In this document: piece after piece, positions 48,691 through 61,204 of the stretch
How positions within the stretch are numbered: position 1 is the stretch's first letter
Layout: each line of letters opens with the position of its first letter
Source of the DNA: Chrysomallon squamiferum
Taxonomy: Eukaryota; Mollusca; Gastropoda; Neomphalida; Peltospiridae
Length of the DNA stretch: 64,000 nucleotides
Assembly (NCBI GenBank): GCA_012295275.1
Contig: CM022678.1
Location: 17,788,278 to 17,852,277, forward strand
Reading direction: 5' to 3'
The notes under the pieces: model-generated
Database searches by the model: none
What the model was told of the DNA's origin: nothing
The model's input: the letters and a program-made list of their open reading frames with translations, nothing else
Made by a program: the position numbers and the translations under genes

Positions 48691-49104
48691 TTTAAACAAA
48701 TTACTGCCTTTAGGTTTGTGTATTTTTTCCCCAGGTTTTTATCTGGTGTTGGCTGAAGCTAGTACAAGGCATGAATAAATAAATATTTGTTTAACAACCA
48801 TGCAACAGGAAAATTAACACTGCCTCTTCATATTCTGATATGATAAGATTAGATGCAAATGTTCTTTATAATCCTGTTTCACCATACTGGTACTGAACAT
48901 TGATCCCACAGCCAATAGCATCTCAGGCAACAATATAGTCTATTAAATGATACAAGATAAGAAAACTACTGATTACTTAGTTCTAAACAAGTTTTTAGTA
49001 AGTGTTTCTCTACTGACACATGCTGTTACAGCTTTTGATAAACCTTTTCTGCTGGGTATGTGGTTGGAATAGGAAAGGAAAGCAGCAGCTATCTTGTAAG
49101 CTGC

Positions 49105-49270
49105 TTGTCTGGTCTTGCTAAAAATAGAAATATAAATTTCTTCTGCCCTTACCTTAATACCCTTAACTTCAGATCTTAAAACACAGAACCGTATCTTGAA
49201 AATTATTAAAATCTACAAATAAATTGTCAGTATGCAACAAAAACTATTTACAAACATAAGAAAATTTAAA

Positions 49271-49303
<33 letters not shown>

Positions 49304-49862
49304 TAGTAATAAATAAAACTGTATCCACTAGAAAACAATAACACAAACAAGAATTCAATATGGCAAATTGTTTTATGTCTACACATTTCATAAAAACTGA
49401 CCATCAATGGCAACATATAATTTAATCGTACCACAGAATATAAAAGCAAATAGCGTTGATAGATTATACTAAACTATTTAAACCTCGTTGGTTACTTTAA
49501 CTTTCTAACTAATCTTTTAGTTATTAAAATAAGTTTTTAGTTTCTTACTTAGTTTTTGAGCGCAAGTACGTACCACAGAATAGCACAACAGAATATCCCT
49601 GAGTAATCAGTTTAGCTATCTTCAATCAACACGTTACATAAACAAAAACATTTAAAACAAAATTACCATTGTCTTTTTCTTGTGCCAACTACTTGTGTGG
49701 TCATGCTAAAACTGGAAATATCAGTTTCTTTTATGCCAGTTATCTTTAATACCCTAACTTCAGATCTTAAATAACAGAATCGTATCTTGAAGATTATTAA
49801 AATCCAGAAAAAATTGTTAGTAAAGCAACAAAAACTATTTACAAACATAAGAAAACTTTTAA
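49105..49862 (+). repeat. Direct repeat pair of about 165 bp, offset 587 bp
   Basis: 49105-49270 and 49692-49862 share, in order, TGCTAAAA, AACTTCAGATCTTAAA, CGTATCTTGAA, TATTAAAATC and CAAAAACTATTTACAAACAT. They are non-coding as far as can be seen and lie downstream of the kinase gene, in keeping with the duplication-prone nature of this end of the window. Confidence 0.8.
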
Positions 49863-50835
49863 AATGGAAAAAAAATGAAAAAGAAAAAAAAAATTCAGTG
49901 GCTTTAAGTCAAGGCAAATAAATTCAGTTATTTAAAAATAATGCCATGAAAAACAAATTTGAAAAACAAAGTACAAATAAAAATAATCAATAAACCACTG
50001 AAATCAGATACAATTTTAAAATAATTATCATTTTTTTGACATATAGGAAAAAATGTATAAATGTTTGTTAAAATTTAGTGAGAGAAAAATATTTGAATTT
50101 TTTCAATAAGGACATCAGAAAATATCCAAAAATGGATAATGTATTTTCTTCTAATTAATAACATGTTCAATCCAAGCCCCACAATTTATAAACATTTAGT
50201 TATCCAAAATTATTTTATTTAAACAGGTTTTCCACAGAACTCTGTTAAATAAATCTAGTGCTGAGATTCAAGCCAGAATATTTCTTTACAATTTTTACAT
50301 CATGCTTTCCATTGAAGCTAAATGAAATAAAACATTAATTTAAATTTTTAAAAATGCTGATGACAACTAAATCTTAAAATAAAATCATTTCTTGAACATT
50401 AAAAAAAAAAAAGAAACAAAATAAACTGTCAGTAGTCAACAGAAAAAGTTTAAATAAACAAAAGACATTTTTAAAAAATAAAAATAAAAAACTAAAATAA
50501 ACCAGATTACAAAGAAAAACCAAAATGAAAAAAATAACAAATTAAAAAAAATTTAAAAAAAAAAAAGCTACTGCAAACTTGAAAAAATGAACATATATCA
50601 AAATTTTACAAATCTGTATCAATTTTACAGTTTTTTTTTTATTTAAAATAAAAAAAAAAAAAAAAAAAAATAAATGTCCACTTTAAAAAAAGTAAAACCC
50701 CCAATTTTAAAATTATTAATAATTGTTTTATTAAACTTGTCAAATTTAAGTTTTCCACTCAGGTACAAATAATCCCAAAACATTTTCTTTCTTTTTGTTT
50801 TAAACAGAACTTTTGACCACAAAAAAAAACCACAA

Positions 50836-50841
50836 TTTATT
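50836..50841 (-). terminator. Polyadenylation signal of the kinase-like gene
   Basis: AATAAA on the minus strand, 66 bases after the stop codon at 50907-50909. The distance is right; the A-rich context lowers certainty. Confidence 0.45.
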
Positions 50842-50906
50842 GTAACACAGAAAGAATACACCATTTAAAGATTCAAAAATTTCAATTTTTGTTCAAATTT
50901 TTCATT

Positions 50907-53900
50907 TCATTTTTTTTTCATTATTTGGTCTATCAATTCTTCAATTTGGGTAGCAACATCTTTCCATTTGTCAACACAAGAACAAACTGGTAACTGTAAA
51001 GTGGAAAAAAAAAAAAAAAGGCATTTCTTATTTAACAGTTTGTGTTTCTATGATCATATTTGAACTAATCTGAAAAAATTTATTTATGACATAAAAAAAA
51101 ATGCATTCACTATCAAATCAAAGAACACAATTTACAGTTTAATAAAAACACAATTAAACTTTTACCATCCATTCTTGGATGCCACTCCATCAGTATCTTT
51201 CTCATCATCCCCTAAAATAAGATAAAATAAATAATTTATGTACTGAATGACAATTATAAATTATGAAATTTATTGCAAACAACCATTTATGATTATTATA
51301 ATATATATGACTTTTAGAAAGAAAGAAATGTTAAAAAAATGTTTATTTACATATGTGATACAACAATGTGTGAATTTATGTGTGTTTAAAACACTAAGAC
51401 AGAATACATACTGTACAGGTGGAAGTTTGAATGCCTTTCAGACTAACTTCATCAATGTGTGATAAATCAATATCCTCCTATAAATAAATAAGAAAACTGA
51501 TTTCTTTGTTCCAATATATACATTTTGAAGACAACTCATAATGTATCATAGATAACACACTAAACATCTATTTACTATAATACAAAATATGTCGATACAT
51601 CAATGTAAGAACAACTTCTTCAACAAACTGAAGACACCATTGAACTGTAAAGCGGAAGTTTGAATGTATGTTAAATACAGATTGTGTATTGCTTTAATAT
51701 GAACAATAATAATAAAAAAAAATAGTAATAATAATAAAATAAAAATAAAAATCAGGTGTACAAATAGAAAATTCAAAAAATCTTGATAATAAACTCATAG
51801 AGAAAGTTATTTCAATTTTCTCAATATCTAAAAATTGACAGAATAATAGAAAAATAAATAAATAAATAACAGATAATAATAATAAAATAAAACATAAAAA
51901 TAAAAAATATAACATGTATTTTGAGTCCCTTAAGTAACATTATTTTTCAAATGTCCTAATTCTCTCATTTAAATTTTCATTAATATTATAATCAACTAAA
52001 ATTGAACTTTCTTTGTTCCAATGCATACATTTTTTAATCTGTATAGATAAATATCAAAATTTTCACACAGATTTTTTCATAACTTGTAACAAAAATATTT
52101 TAAACCTTTCGACACATAATTAAATAATTTGTGTTTTTGTGTTATTATTAGTTATTTTTTAATTAATGACAAATATTCTTCTCAAATATACTGATAGATT
52201 ATCAAAACAAATATTAATATTCTAATCTTTTTGTCCTGTTTATTGAGTAACCTTCACCTTTCTGTATCAACCACTCTTCATAATTGAACTTTAATCTTTA
52301 CTGACCTTTGACTCTGAATTACAATGGAGATCGTGAAATTCAGGTTCTACAATTTCCTGAAGATTTCCATCAACATTTTCTGAAAAAAATAAAAAGGTAT
52401 ATCATCAGAATAAACAATCCAAATAAATTATTTAAAATGAACCTGTTTAAAGTGACAGATGATAAAAGAGAGAAAGAAAGAAAACCCAGTAAGACAATGA
52501 ACGAGAAAAAAACACCAAAAAAACAAGAAAGGAATAATATTAAATAACGAAAAATAAATATATAAATGACTGAGGTATTGAATGAATAAATGAATGAATG
52601 AACAAACATATGAAAATTTGAATAATTAAATAAACAAAACTGAACATATTTCTACTTGACCTAACACACCTCATCCTCCCTGGAATTTACCACTGTTTCA
52701 CCGTAATTACTTATCAATCACAGTTATAGATTTTTAACTAAATACAATAAGGTATTCATGGAAAAATAATGAAAAAAAAAAAATCTGAAGATGAAAAGAA
52801 TGATAAAAAAAATATAATAGAAATGATCTAATCAGTCTGGTGCATGCATTCTTCTGTATTTTCAGTTGTATTACCTCCCAATTCTTCAGGCAATTCTTTC
52901 ACATCTTCCAAGGTCTAGCAAAAACAAATAAATAAATAAATAATCGTAAAAAAATTAAAATTAAAACTAAAATAAAATAAAATAAAACAAACAAACAAAT
53001 AAAACAAAACAAATGTAAAATAAAATTCATTGTAATAATGAGAAAAAGCTATATTAATAGTAACAGCAACATCAACAAAAACAAAATTAATTACTGATGA
53101 CTGAACTTTTTTTGCTCTAATGCATACATTTTTTTAACACAACTCATAATCTGTGTAGATAAATATCAAAATTTTCACACAGCTATTTTCATAACCCATA
53201 ACAAAAATATTTTAAACCTTTTGACACCTAATAATAATGTGTGGTATTTGTGTTATTATTAGTTATGTTTTAATTAAAGAGAAATATTCTTCTTAAATAT
53301 ACCGATAGATTATCAAAACAAATATTAATATTCTAATCTTTTTGTCCTGTTTATTGAGTAACCTTCACCTTTCTGCATCAATCACTCATCATAATTGAAC
53401 TTTAATCTTTACTGACCTCTGACTCTGAGAACAAAGACTTTAGAAACTTCTTAAGTTTTCCATCATCATTTTCTGACAAAAATAAAACGGTATAATCATC
53501 AGAATAAACAATTGTTATAGCTGAACATAAATCCAAATAAATTATTTAAAATGAACCTGTATAAAGTGACAGATGACGAAAGAAAGAAAGAAAGAAACCC
53601 AGTAAGACAATGAACGAGGAAAAACAACAAAAAAAAACAAGAAAGGAATAATATTAAATAACGAAAAATAAATATATAAATAACTGAGATATTGAATGAA
53701 TAAATGAATGAATGAACACGTGAAAATTTGAATAATTAAATAAACAAAACTGAACATATTTCTACTTGACCTAACACACCTCATCCTCCCTGCAATTTAC
53801 CACCTGTTTCACCGTAATTAATTATCAATCACAGTTATAGATCTTTTAACTATATACAACAAGGTATTCATGGAAAAATAATGAAAAAAAAAAACAACTG

Positions 53901-55533
53901 AAGATGAAAAGAATGATAAAAAAAAATAATAAAAAGGATCTAATCAGTCTGGTACATGCATTCTTCTGTATTTTCAGTTGTATTACCTCCCAATTCTTCA
54001 GGCAATTCTTTCACATCTTTCAAGATCTAGCAAAAACAAATAAATAAATAAATAATCGTAAAAAATAAATAAATAAAATAAAATAAAATAAAATAAATTA
54101 AAATAAAATAAAATAAAATAAAACAAACAAACAAATAAAACAAAACAAATGTAAAATAAAATTCATTGTAATAATGAGAAAAAGCTATATTAATAGTAAC
54201 AGCAACATCAACAAAAACAAAATTAATTACTGATGACTTTTTCATTCTGTCATTAAAATGTATATTTTATGTTTTAACAATTTTGAAGGTATTCAATAAT
54301 AATAATAATAATGATTATTATGCTAAATAGTAATGATATTAATAATAACAAAGGAATACAAAATATCAATATTAACCATAATAATGAAAATAACAATAAT
54401 AAAAATCATAACTATAATCATAGTATTTCTATTTTTACTTGATGTAATTTTTTCATATTTTGCATATCTTTATCATCAAATTCTTTTCCAGTGAAGATGG
54501 TGCAAAACAGCCTGTTAATCGAATTGTCGTCCTTGTCCTCGTCTTCATCCTTTGTCTTTTTGTTTGCTTCACCGTAATCTATGACAACTACACGCACATC
54601 TGATGTCAGCATTACGTTCCACGCTAGAAAGTAAATAAATTAAATTAAATTAAACTAACCAACTAACTAACTAAGTACTTATTTATATTGTTATTTTTAA
54701 AATTTAATACTGTGTGATTTTATTTCAGAACTTTTACTAAGAACTGTTAAAAAGATTAAAAATACAAAAACATCATCTTCTATCTACTGTTCATATTTCT
54801 TTTGTGAAACATTTTTTGTTTTTTAATATTTTCACTGATATGGTTGAAACAATTTCTTCAATCAACTTTATTTTTAAATCTAAAGATAAAATCACATTTA
54901 CGAAATAGATTATCTGTTTTATAAAACTGACAGTGCTTTGAAGCTGAAATGCTTATGGATCAAATTGGGGATTAAATTCCATTACTCACTTTTGAGTTAG
55001 CACTGAACAATTTCTTTATTTTATATACATGTATATATATATATTTTTTTTTTTTACTATAACAATAAGATAACCAACATAATAAAAATAAAACTTAATA
55101 ACAATACATTGATCTATTTGTAAAAAGTTTCTTAATCCAGTATTCAAACAATTAAGTTTAGTCAGAGTTTTCAGTGATTTTAATTAGACACATTTTTACA
55201 GCCACTCAAGCTATGGACATGGGTGTTGTATCAATACAAAAATAACAATACCAGCAATAAAATTATTTGCATAACTCAATAACTGTCAAATGCTACTTAA
55301 TAAGATCCATTTTGGTATTCTAAGTACTCTGTAAATATCCAAACTTATTAAAATTCTCCAAACCATGTATGTCTCCATGAATCCAGCCCAATCTATGCAT
55401 CATGTTCACTTGAGACACTAATTCCTTGACAATGAACAAAGCGAGCAGCTGGCGACATTTTTCATCCAGTTGTTCTTTCTTTATCTTTGTTCTGACGTCA
55501 TGAACTGTAAGAGCTTCATATAAAAATAATAAA

Positions 55534-55575
<42 letters not shown>

Positions 55576-58500
55576 CATAATAATAAAGCAATAAAAATTA
55601 AAATTAAATAGAATGAAAGACTATGCAAGTATGTAGTTTGACAGAAATCCTTATGAAAATAGTTCAAATAGGAACAAATATTTTATTTAACACTAAAAAT
55701 ATGCATAAACTGTGATTCTGAAATTCTTTTCACATTGATTACGTTGCATAACTTACTTTTTGAACTAGCATTAAGAATTTCATACAGCCATAATTAATTG
55801 TTTTTGTAATTAGCCAATAAATAAAACTATACCTATAACAAAGTTTATTATCTGCAGTTTGAATATAAAATGATAAAAAGAAACCACCAAACATATACAC
55901 TGGTATGAACATTTGTCCTATTATTTTTTTTCCATGGCAATAATAAAAATTTGCTTCTTCTCACCGTGCTCAATCATTTCCATATGAATATGGATTTCAT
56001 CACCATGTCTGATGATCAGAAGCAACAAGGGCCCCAAGTTTATTTCATTCAAATCAAACTGACATATTACTTCATTTTCATGAAAATCATTGATTGAAAC
56101 CTAAAATTCATAAAATTATGTCAGTGCAATCCTAACATGAACAAATGAAAATCAGTGTGAATAAATGGATGGATATTAAAAAAGGAATGAATGAAGAGAA
56201 TAGATACATAAAGGGATGAATAAAATAACTGATCAACAAAATTTCCATTTTATAAATATTACCAGGTGGTATGTTTATGTTTATATACACGAGAGCATTT
56301 CCTATAAAATCAAAATTCACAAGAGGAAATTCAATGAAAGGACTATTTTAATAAAGAAAACTTTTCTATGCATCTTTCGATTGATTAACCAGAGAAAATT
56401 AAATATTTTATTTATTTATAGTAACTCACGGTCTTTACTACATGTTTGATTTTACTGGCAACATCTTTAGCTACACGGACAACACCTTTACTCCCATTCC
56501 CAAGATTTTTATCAGTGAGTACAAACTGAACACCTTCTTTGTACTCTCCATTTCCCAAAGTTATCTGTAAAAACAATGATATCAACCTGATATTCACTAT
56601 TCTATTTTAATTGTAAATGTTAATTCAGTTTTCTTATAAATGGACATTAGATATTAAATAGTAACATATTTCAACATCGTACATGTAATTTGCTTATGCG
56701 GTATGCTTTATTAAAATCACATTTGAACCATCAAGAACAACATCAATAGGGATATGATATTCTTAAAATTACCTTCGATTCACACGGAACCCGATCCTTG
56801 CAACTAGGAAACGGAATGTCTTTTGACATTTTTACAACTTCTCTTAGAAACTCACGACTGGAATGTGCTATAAGAGAAAGAGTACAAGATGTTAATTTAA
56901 AATAATTATTATTGCAAGGTTTTAGTGTTCATGAAATTTAAATTAACAAAACATCAGTAATTGTTGTTAAAACAAAGTAATTGTTTAACAATATTCCTGA
57001 TGTAAGTTTGTGTATGTCAGAATATTTGAATATGTTTGTGTGTATCTCACTGTCTATATATTAATGTGTTTGTGTATTTATGTAGGTTTTGTACCTGTTT
57101 AGGATTTATGTGTTTGTATGTACAAAAGTAATAAATATAACTGGTTAGCATCATATAATCAGTGTAGGTTAAAATGACCTGATTCAATGAGGCAAAAACT
57201 TTACATCAAAACAATACAATTTGTTAAATAAAAAAACTGCCTTCAAAATGGTCAGTTAAGATTTAAATCAGCAATTAAAAGCAAAAGAAGTTGCTTTGAA
57301 CAATGTGGGTATGTGATTACATGTCAATTACAAATAATTTACCAAAGAGAAAATAGTTATTCCCCAAAAGCTATATATTTTGGTCAGTGCCAGAAATTAT
57401 AAAAACTGACTTAGTAGTAGTAATGTGTTGACACTGTTTATAGTGATAGTGTGATGAATACTATATATATATATTATCTGTTATACAAAAGTGTGTGTGT
57501 TTAAATTTATTCTAGAATACATACCACCCTCAACATTTCTGCATCTTTGAGGGCCCCTGAGAGAAAATTCTAAATTCTCAACCTGTAAATAAATTTATCT
57601 AAATAGGTAAACTGACCAAATACAAACCATTTATAAAAACAATATTTCTGGAGTAGGATTTGAAATTTTTGAAAATTAATACAGTCTGAATAAACAATTC
57701 TTTACAAATGTTTTTGTTATTTAAGGTTGACTTTAAAAATAAAATAAAATTTAATAAAATAAAAAATAAATAAATTGTAAACATTTCAGTTATTAAAGAC
57801 GTGAATTTTTTTTATAAAAATATCGGTTTACTAACACAATATTGTAACAATATTGTTTAATTAACCCAATGTTATAGCAATATTGTTTCATTAACCCAGT
57901 GTTATAGCAATATTGTTTTATTACCCCAAAATAAGATTGATAAACAAAATATTAAAGTATAAAAATTCTTTCAGCAGGAGCAGCAATTACTTCATTTCTC
58001 TTTGACAACACTTGATCATTTGCAGATGATGATGCTGACTGTCCCCCTTTGTTATGAGCAACAGCATCACTGTTGGCACTGGTCCCTGGCAAATGAAATT
58101 TGAATTAACAAAACATCAGTAATTGTTGTTAAAACAAAGTAATTGTTTAACAATATTCCTGATGTAAGTTTGTGTATGTCAGAATATTTGAATATGTTTG
58201 TGTGTATCTCACTGTCTATATATTAATGTGTTTGTGTATTTATGTAGGTTTTGTACCTGTTTAGGATTTATGTGTTTGTATGTACAAAAGTAATAAATAT
58301 AACTGGTTAGCATCATATAATCAGTGTAGGTTAAAATGACCTGATTCAATGAGGCAAAAACTTTACATCAAAACAATACAATTTGTTAAATAAAAAAACT
58401 GCCTTCAAAATGGTCAGTTAAGATTTAAATCAGCAATTAAAAGCAAAAGAAGTTGCTTTGAACAATGTGGGTATGTGATTACATGTCAATTACAAATAAT

Positions 58501-59858
58501 TTACCAAAGAGAAAATAGTTATTCCCCAAAAGCTATATATTTTGGTCAGTGCCAGAAATTATAAAAACTGACTTAGTAGTAGTAATGTGTTGACACTGTT
58601 TATAGTGATAGTGTGATGAATACTATATATATATATTATCTGTTATACAAAAGTGTGTGTGTTTAAATTTATTCTAGAATACATACCAGCCTCAACATTT
58701 CTGCATCTTTGAGGGCCCCTGAGAGAAAATTCTAAATTCTCAACCTGTAAATAAATTTATCTAAATAGGTAAACTGACCAAATACAAACCATTTATAAAA
58801 ACAATATTTCTGGAGTAGGATTTGAAATTTTTGAAAATTAATACAGTCTGAATAAACAATTCTTTACAAATGTTTTTGTTATTTAAGGTTGACTTTAAAA
58901 ATAAAATAAAATTTAATAAAATAAAAAATAAATAAATTGTAAACATTTCAGTTATTAAAGATGTGAATTTTTTTTATAAAAATATCGGTTTACTAACACA
59001 ATATTGTAACAATATTGTTTAATTAACCCAATGTTATAGCAATATTGTTTCATTAACCCAGTGTTATAGCAATATTGTTTTATTACCCCAAAATAAGATT
59101 CATAAACAAAATATTAAAGTATAAAAATTCTATCAGCAGGAGCAGCAATTACTTCATTTCTCTTTGACAACACTTGATCATTTGCAGATGATGATGCTGA
59201 CTGTCCCCCTTTGTTATGAGCAACAGCATCATTGTTGGCACTGGTCCCTGGCAAATTTCTAGGTTCTTGTCCTGTGTCTGTGGGCTCAGGCTGACCTGAA
59301 ACGACTCCCTCAGACTGAAACAACAACAACAGCAGGAACGATGTTAACAACAGTAATAATAATAACAATAAATAAAAAATAAAAATAAAATAAACTTTTA
59401 TTGAAATTGAAACATTACAATGTTTCAGATGGAATTTGTTTTGAATTTTAATGTAAATACTTCTCCACTCTTTTCCAGTAAATGTGTTAATTATTTGCAT
59501 CTGAAATTAACATCTGTATTTGTGCCTGTATGTCTGTTTGTCTTTGGTTATGTTTTTATGCCGGTCTCTATGTATTTGTATTTATGGTTTGTGTCTGTGT
59601 GAGAAAGAGAAAGACAGAGTGGAAGAAAGAAAATGTAAGGTGTGTGGGGGGACAAAGAGTGAGGAGGGGGATGTGTATGTATGTGTCTGTGTCTACACAT
59701 ATGTGTGTATGTCTGCATGCATGTATTTGAGTGTACATGTGCATGCAAAAGTGTGTGTTTCAGTAATATTTTAAAATAATATTTACAGAAAAGAAACCTA
59801 CAGGATCAGACTGAGAGGTGTTAGATGACATTCCACTGCTTGGCACACTGTTCGCCAT
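50907..59858 (-). CDS. Divergent NIK-like protein kinase, multi-exon, with duplicated exons
   Basis: Exons, in order: 59802-59858, 59153-59314, 58687-58744, 57991-58085 (duplicate), 57525-57582, 56773-56867, 56430-56564, 55965-56100, 55364-55504, 54439-54623, 53987-54026, 53417-53472, 52875-52914, 52306-52379, 51412-51477, 51166-51211, 50907-50986. Every junction keeps phase; total 507 residues, or 456 without exons 4-5. Residues 1 to about 175 are Ser/Asn/Pro-rich. The kinase core has a glycine loop LGNGSKG (196-202), lysine K219, Glu in FHENEV, hinge HIHMEMIEH, catalytic loop HGDIHAWNVML (308-318) and DYG (328-330). The loop and hinge resemble MAP3K14/NIK. The activation segment is very short and has no APE motif, so activity or substrate type may be unusual. 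Exon 9 uses a weak donor (ATG|GTTTGG). Exact family is uncertain. Confidence 0.75.
51490..51690 (-). repeat. Decayed partial copy of the exon 15 region
   Basis: Sequence near 51640-51665 (GTAAAGCGGAAGTTTGAATG on plus) echoes the exon 15 end (GTACAGGTGGAAGTTTGAATG). The stretch 51500-51545 echoes the left borders of the two 1.1-kb units at 52001 and 53103. It seems to be an older, truncated copy of the same tandem unit, without a usable exon. Confidence 0.45.
52001..54240 (-). repeat. Tandem duplication of about 1.1 kb carrying a kinase exon pair
   Basis: Unit 1 is 52001-53102 and unit 2 is 53103-54240. Each holds one 40-base exon (52875-52914; 53987-54026) and one longer exon (52306-52379, 74 bases; 53417-53472, 56 bases) with identical phases, so both pairs can be read in one protein. 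Introns are very similar (3 differences in the 71 bases next to the longer exon's donor), whereas the middle of the longer exons is almost unalignable. Confidence 0.88.
55525..55578 (+). repeat. (AAT)n microsatellite in a kinase intron
   Basis: A trinucleotide run directly upstream (in gene sense) of exon 9, about 20 bases from its acceptor. Confidence 0.9.
56931..59254 (-). repeat. Near-perfect 1162-bp head-to-tail tandem duplication
   Basis: Copies 56931-58092 and 58093-59254 align base for base at a constant offset of 1162. I noticed only about half a dozen substitutions, for example at the exon end (ACCACC versus ACCAGC), GACGTG/GATGTG and TTTCAG/TATCAG. The junction has a three-base AAT overlap. 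The unit carries one complete exon (57525-57582 and 58687-58744) and most of another. It is either a very recent event or an assembly artefact. Confidence 0.93.
59114..59135 (-). other. Lost splice donor at the ancestral end of kinase exon 2
   Basis: In the 5' copy at 61643 the exon ends GCT|GTAAGA, a canonical donor. At the matching place here (59135) the sequence is GCTGATAGA, and in the other copy (57973) GCTGAAAGA. An in-phase GAA|GTAATT donor 18 bases earlier (exon end 59153 or 57991) may substitute. The downstream frame otherwise runs to a stop at 59114-59116. Confidence 0.6.
59535..59775 (+). repeat. GT/TATG-rich simple sequence in the kinase first intron
   Basis: Low-complexity TGTATGTGTCTGTG-type sequence with an AGAAAGAGAAAGAC patch; the same block recurs at about 62055-62290 in the duplicated 5' end. 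Frames through it are not coding. Confidence 0.8.
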
Positions 59859-60205
59859 CTCTGAAAATTAAACATTTGTTATTATACATCAACAACCATG
59901 TAACAAACAGAATTGGAAAAAAAAAACTTGTTCAATTCCACGCCCTAAAACAACATCAAATTATTACATTCATTAAGAAAAGGTTACAAAATCCATGTGT
60001 TCTATTTAACTCTGGTTTCAGTCAGATATGCAAATTCTGATGCTGTCCTGTGTAGTGTGAAGTAACCTAAATTTCTTTTAATTCTCAGGGAGCAAAAATA
60101 TTTGTTTTTTATTCTCTAGCATTTTTATGATCCATGAAATAGAACCAGACTGAAGGAAAAAAACAAATTTATAAAAATGTATTACTACAGATGAACCTGA
60201 TACTT

Positions 60206-61204
60206 TTCTTTACTACATTAACAAAATCAGCCCTAAAACAACCAGTAAATTAACCTTTTATGTCAAGTAAGATCATAAGTTTAATTATCAGACATAAACC
60301 CAAACTTTCATGTAGCGGTTTGTAAGGTTTCAGCTCAGTCTTTTCAAACAAGTGTGAGACTTAATAATCTGTAGGTTCAGTCCTTCTTAGTTGGCAATTC
60401 CATTTAATTCAGTAACTTTGTTGCTGCTCTAGGTTGAAAGGTAATTTAGAAAAACAACAACTAACAAAACAACTTAACAACATGGTATGTTTCAGTCTTG
60501 TTTTAATGATTTTGTGAAAATAAGATATAGTTGATAAAATAATTTATCATATATTTTTATATGTTGTATATGAATCAGCTATGATGTGTGTGTGTGTGTG
60601 TGTGTTAGAGAGAATTACTTGAGTATTTTTTTTTAAAATTACATGTACAATGTAGAAATATGTTACTATTTAATATCTACTGTCCATTTATAAGAAAACT
60701 GAATAAAAAAAGAAAAGATAAAGAAAGTGTGTCTGTATACATTTAGTTTCACAACTCATGAATTGTACAAATACTTTGTACATTTCCAAATTGAGATCTC
60801 AAACAAGTAATAGGAAATAACTGTTTAGTGTTGAATGATATCAGCTTTACCTGGTAAAAGTTAAAATTACCTGATTCAATGAGGCAAAAGCTATATGTCA
60901 AACCAAAACAATTTTTTTACTTTTTAAATAAAAACTGCATTCAAAATGGCCATTTAAGATTTAAATCAGCAATTAAAAGCAAAAGAAGTGGCTTTGAACA
61001 ATACATATGTGAATTTAAACTAATTTACCAAAGTGAAAACAGTTATTCCCAAAAAACCTATATATCAGTTCCACAAATTACAAAAACTGACTTAGTGGTA
61101 GAAATGTGTTGCCACTGTTTATAGTGATTGTGTTATGAATACTATATATATATTATCTGTTACACAAAAAGTGTGTTTGTTTAAATTTACTCTAGAATAC
61201 ATAC
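60206..61204. other. Flank between the two kinase 5' ends
   Basis: Contains a (TG)n run (60587-60605). A piece at about 60650-60705 is the reverse complement of intron sequence at 56626-56690, showing that an inversion took part in shaping this region. From 60516 rightwards it is the left arm of the large inverted repeat. No exon is visible, so the upstream exon set (62375-61205) has no kinase exons of its own directly after it. Confidence 0.6.

Larger units (their letters stand above)
46748..50906. other. Intergenic with several A+T-rich tandem repeats
   Basis: A GGTGTT-type stretch follows the helicase stop. An AATAAA lies at 47033-47038 inside an AAT run. Then come the 47130-47410 and 47935-48690 arrays and a direct repeat pair (49105-49270 / 49692-49862), listed separately. 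The rest is poly-A-rich 3' flank of the minus-strand kinase gene. No exon recognised. Confidence 0.55.

Noticed and set aside
52308-52547. 79-codon plus-strand frame
   Set aside because: Runs antisense across a kinase exon and its intron; Lys/Glu-rich by composition only.
57599-57784. 61-codon minus-strand frame, repeated at 58761-58946 and in related form at 61288-61524 and 62995-63231
   Set aside because: Its conservation comes from DNA duplication of intron sequence; it lies between phase-correct exons and has no coding character.
59825-60040. 71-codon plus-strand frame, identical at 62342-62557
   Set aside because: Antisense to exon 1 and its flank; identity reflects the segmental duplication.
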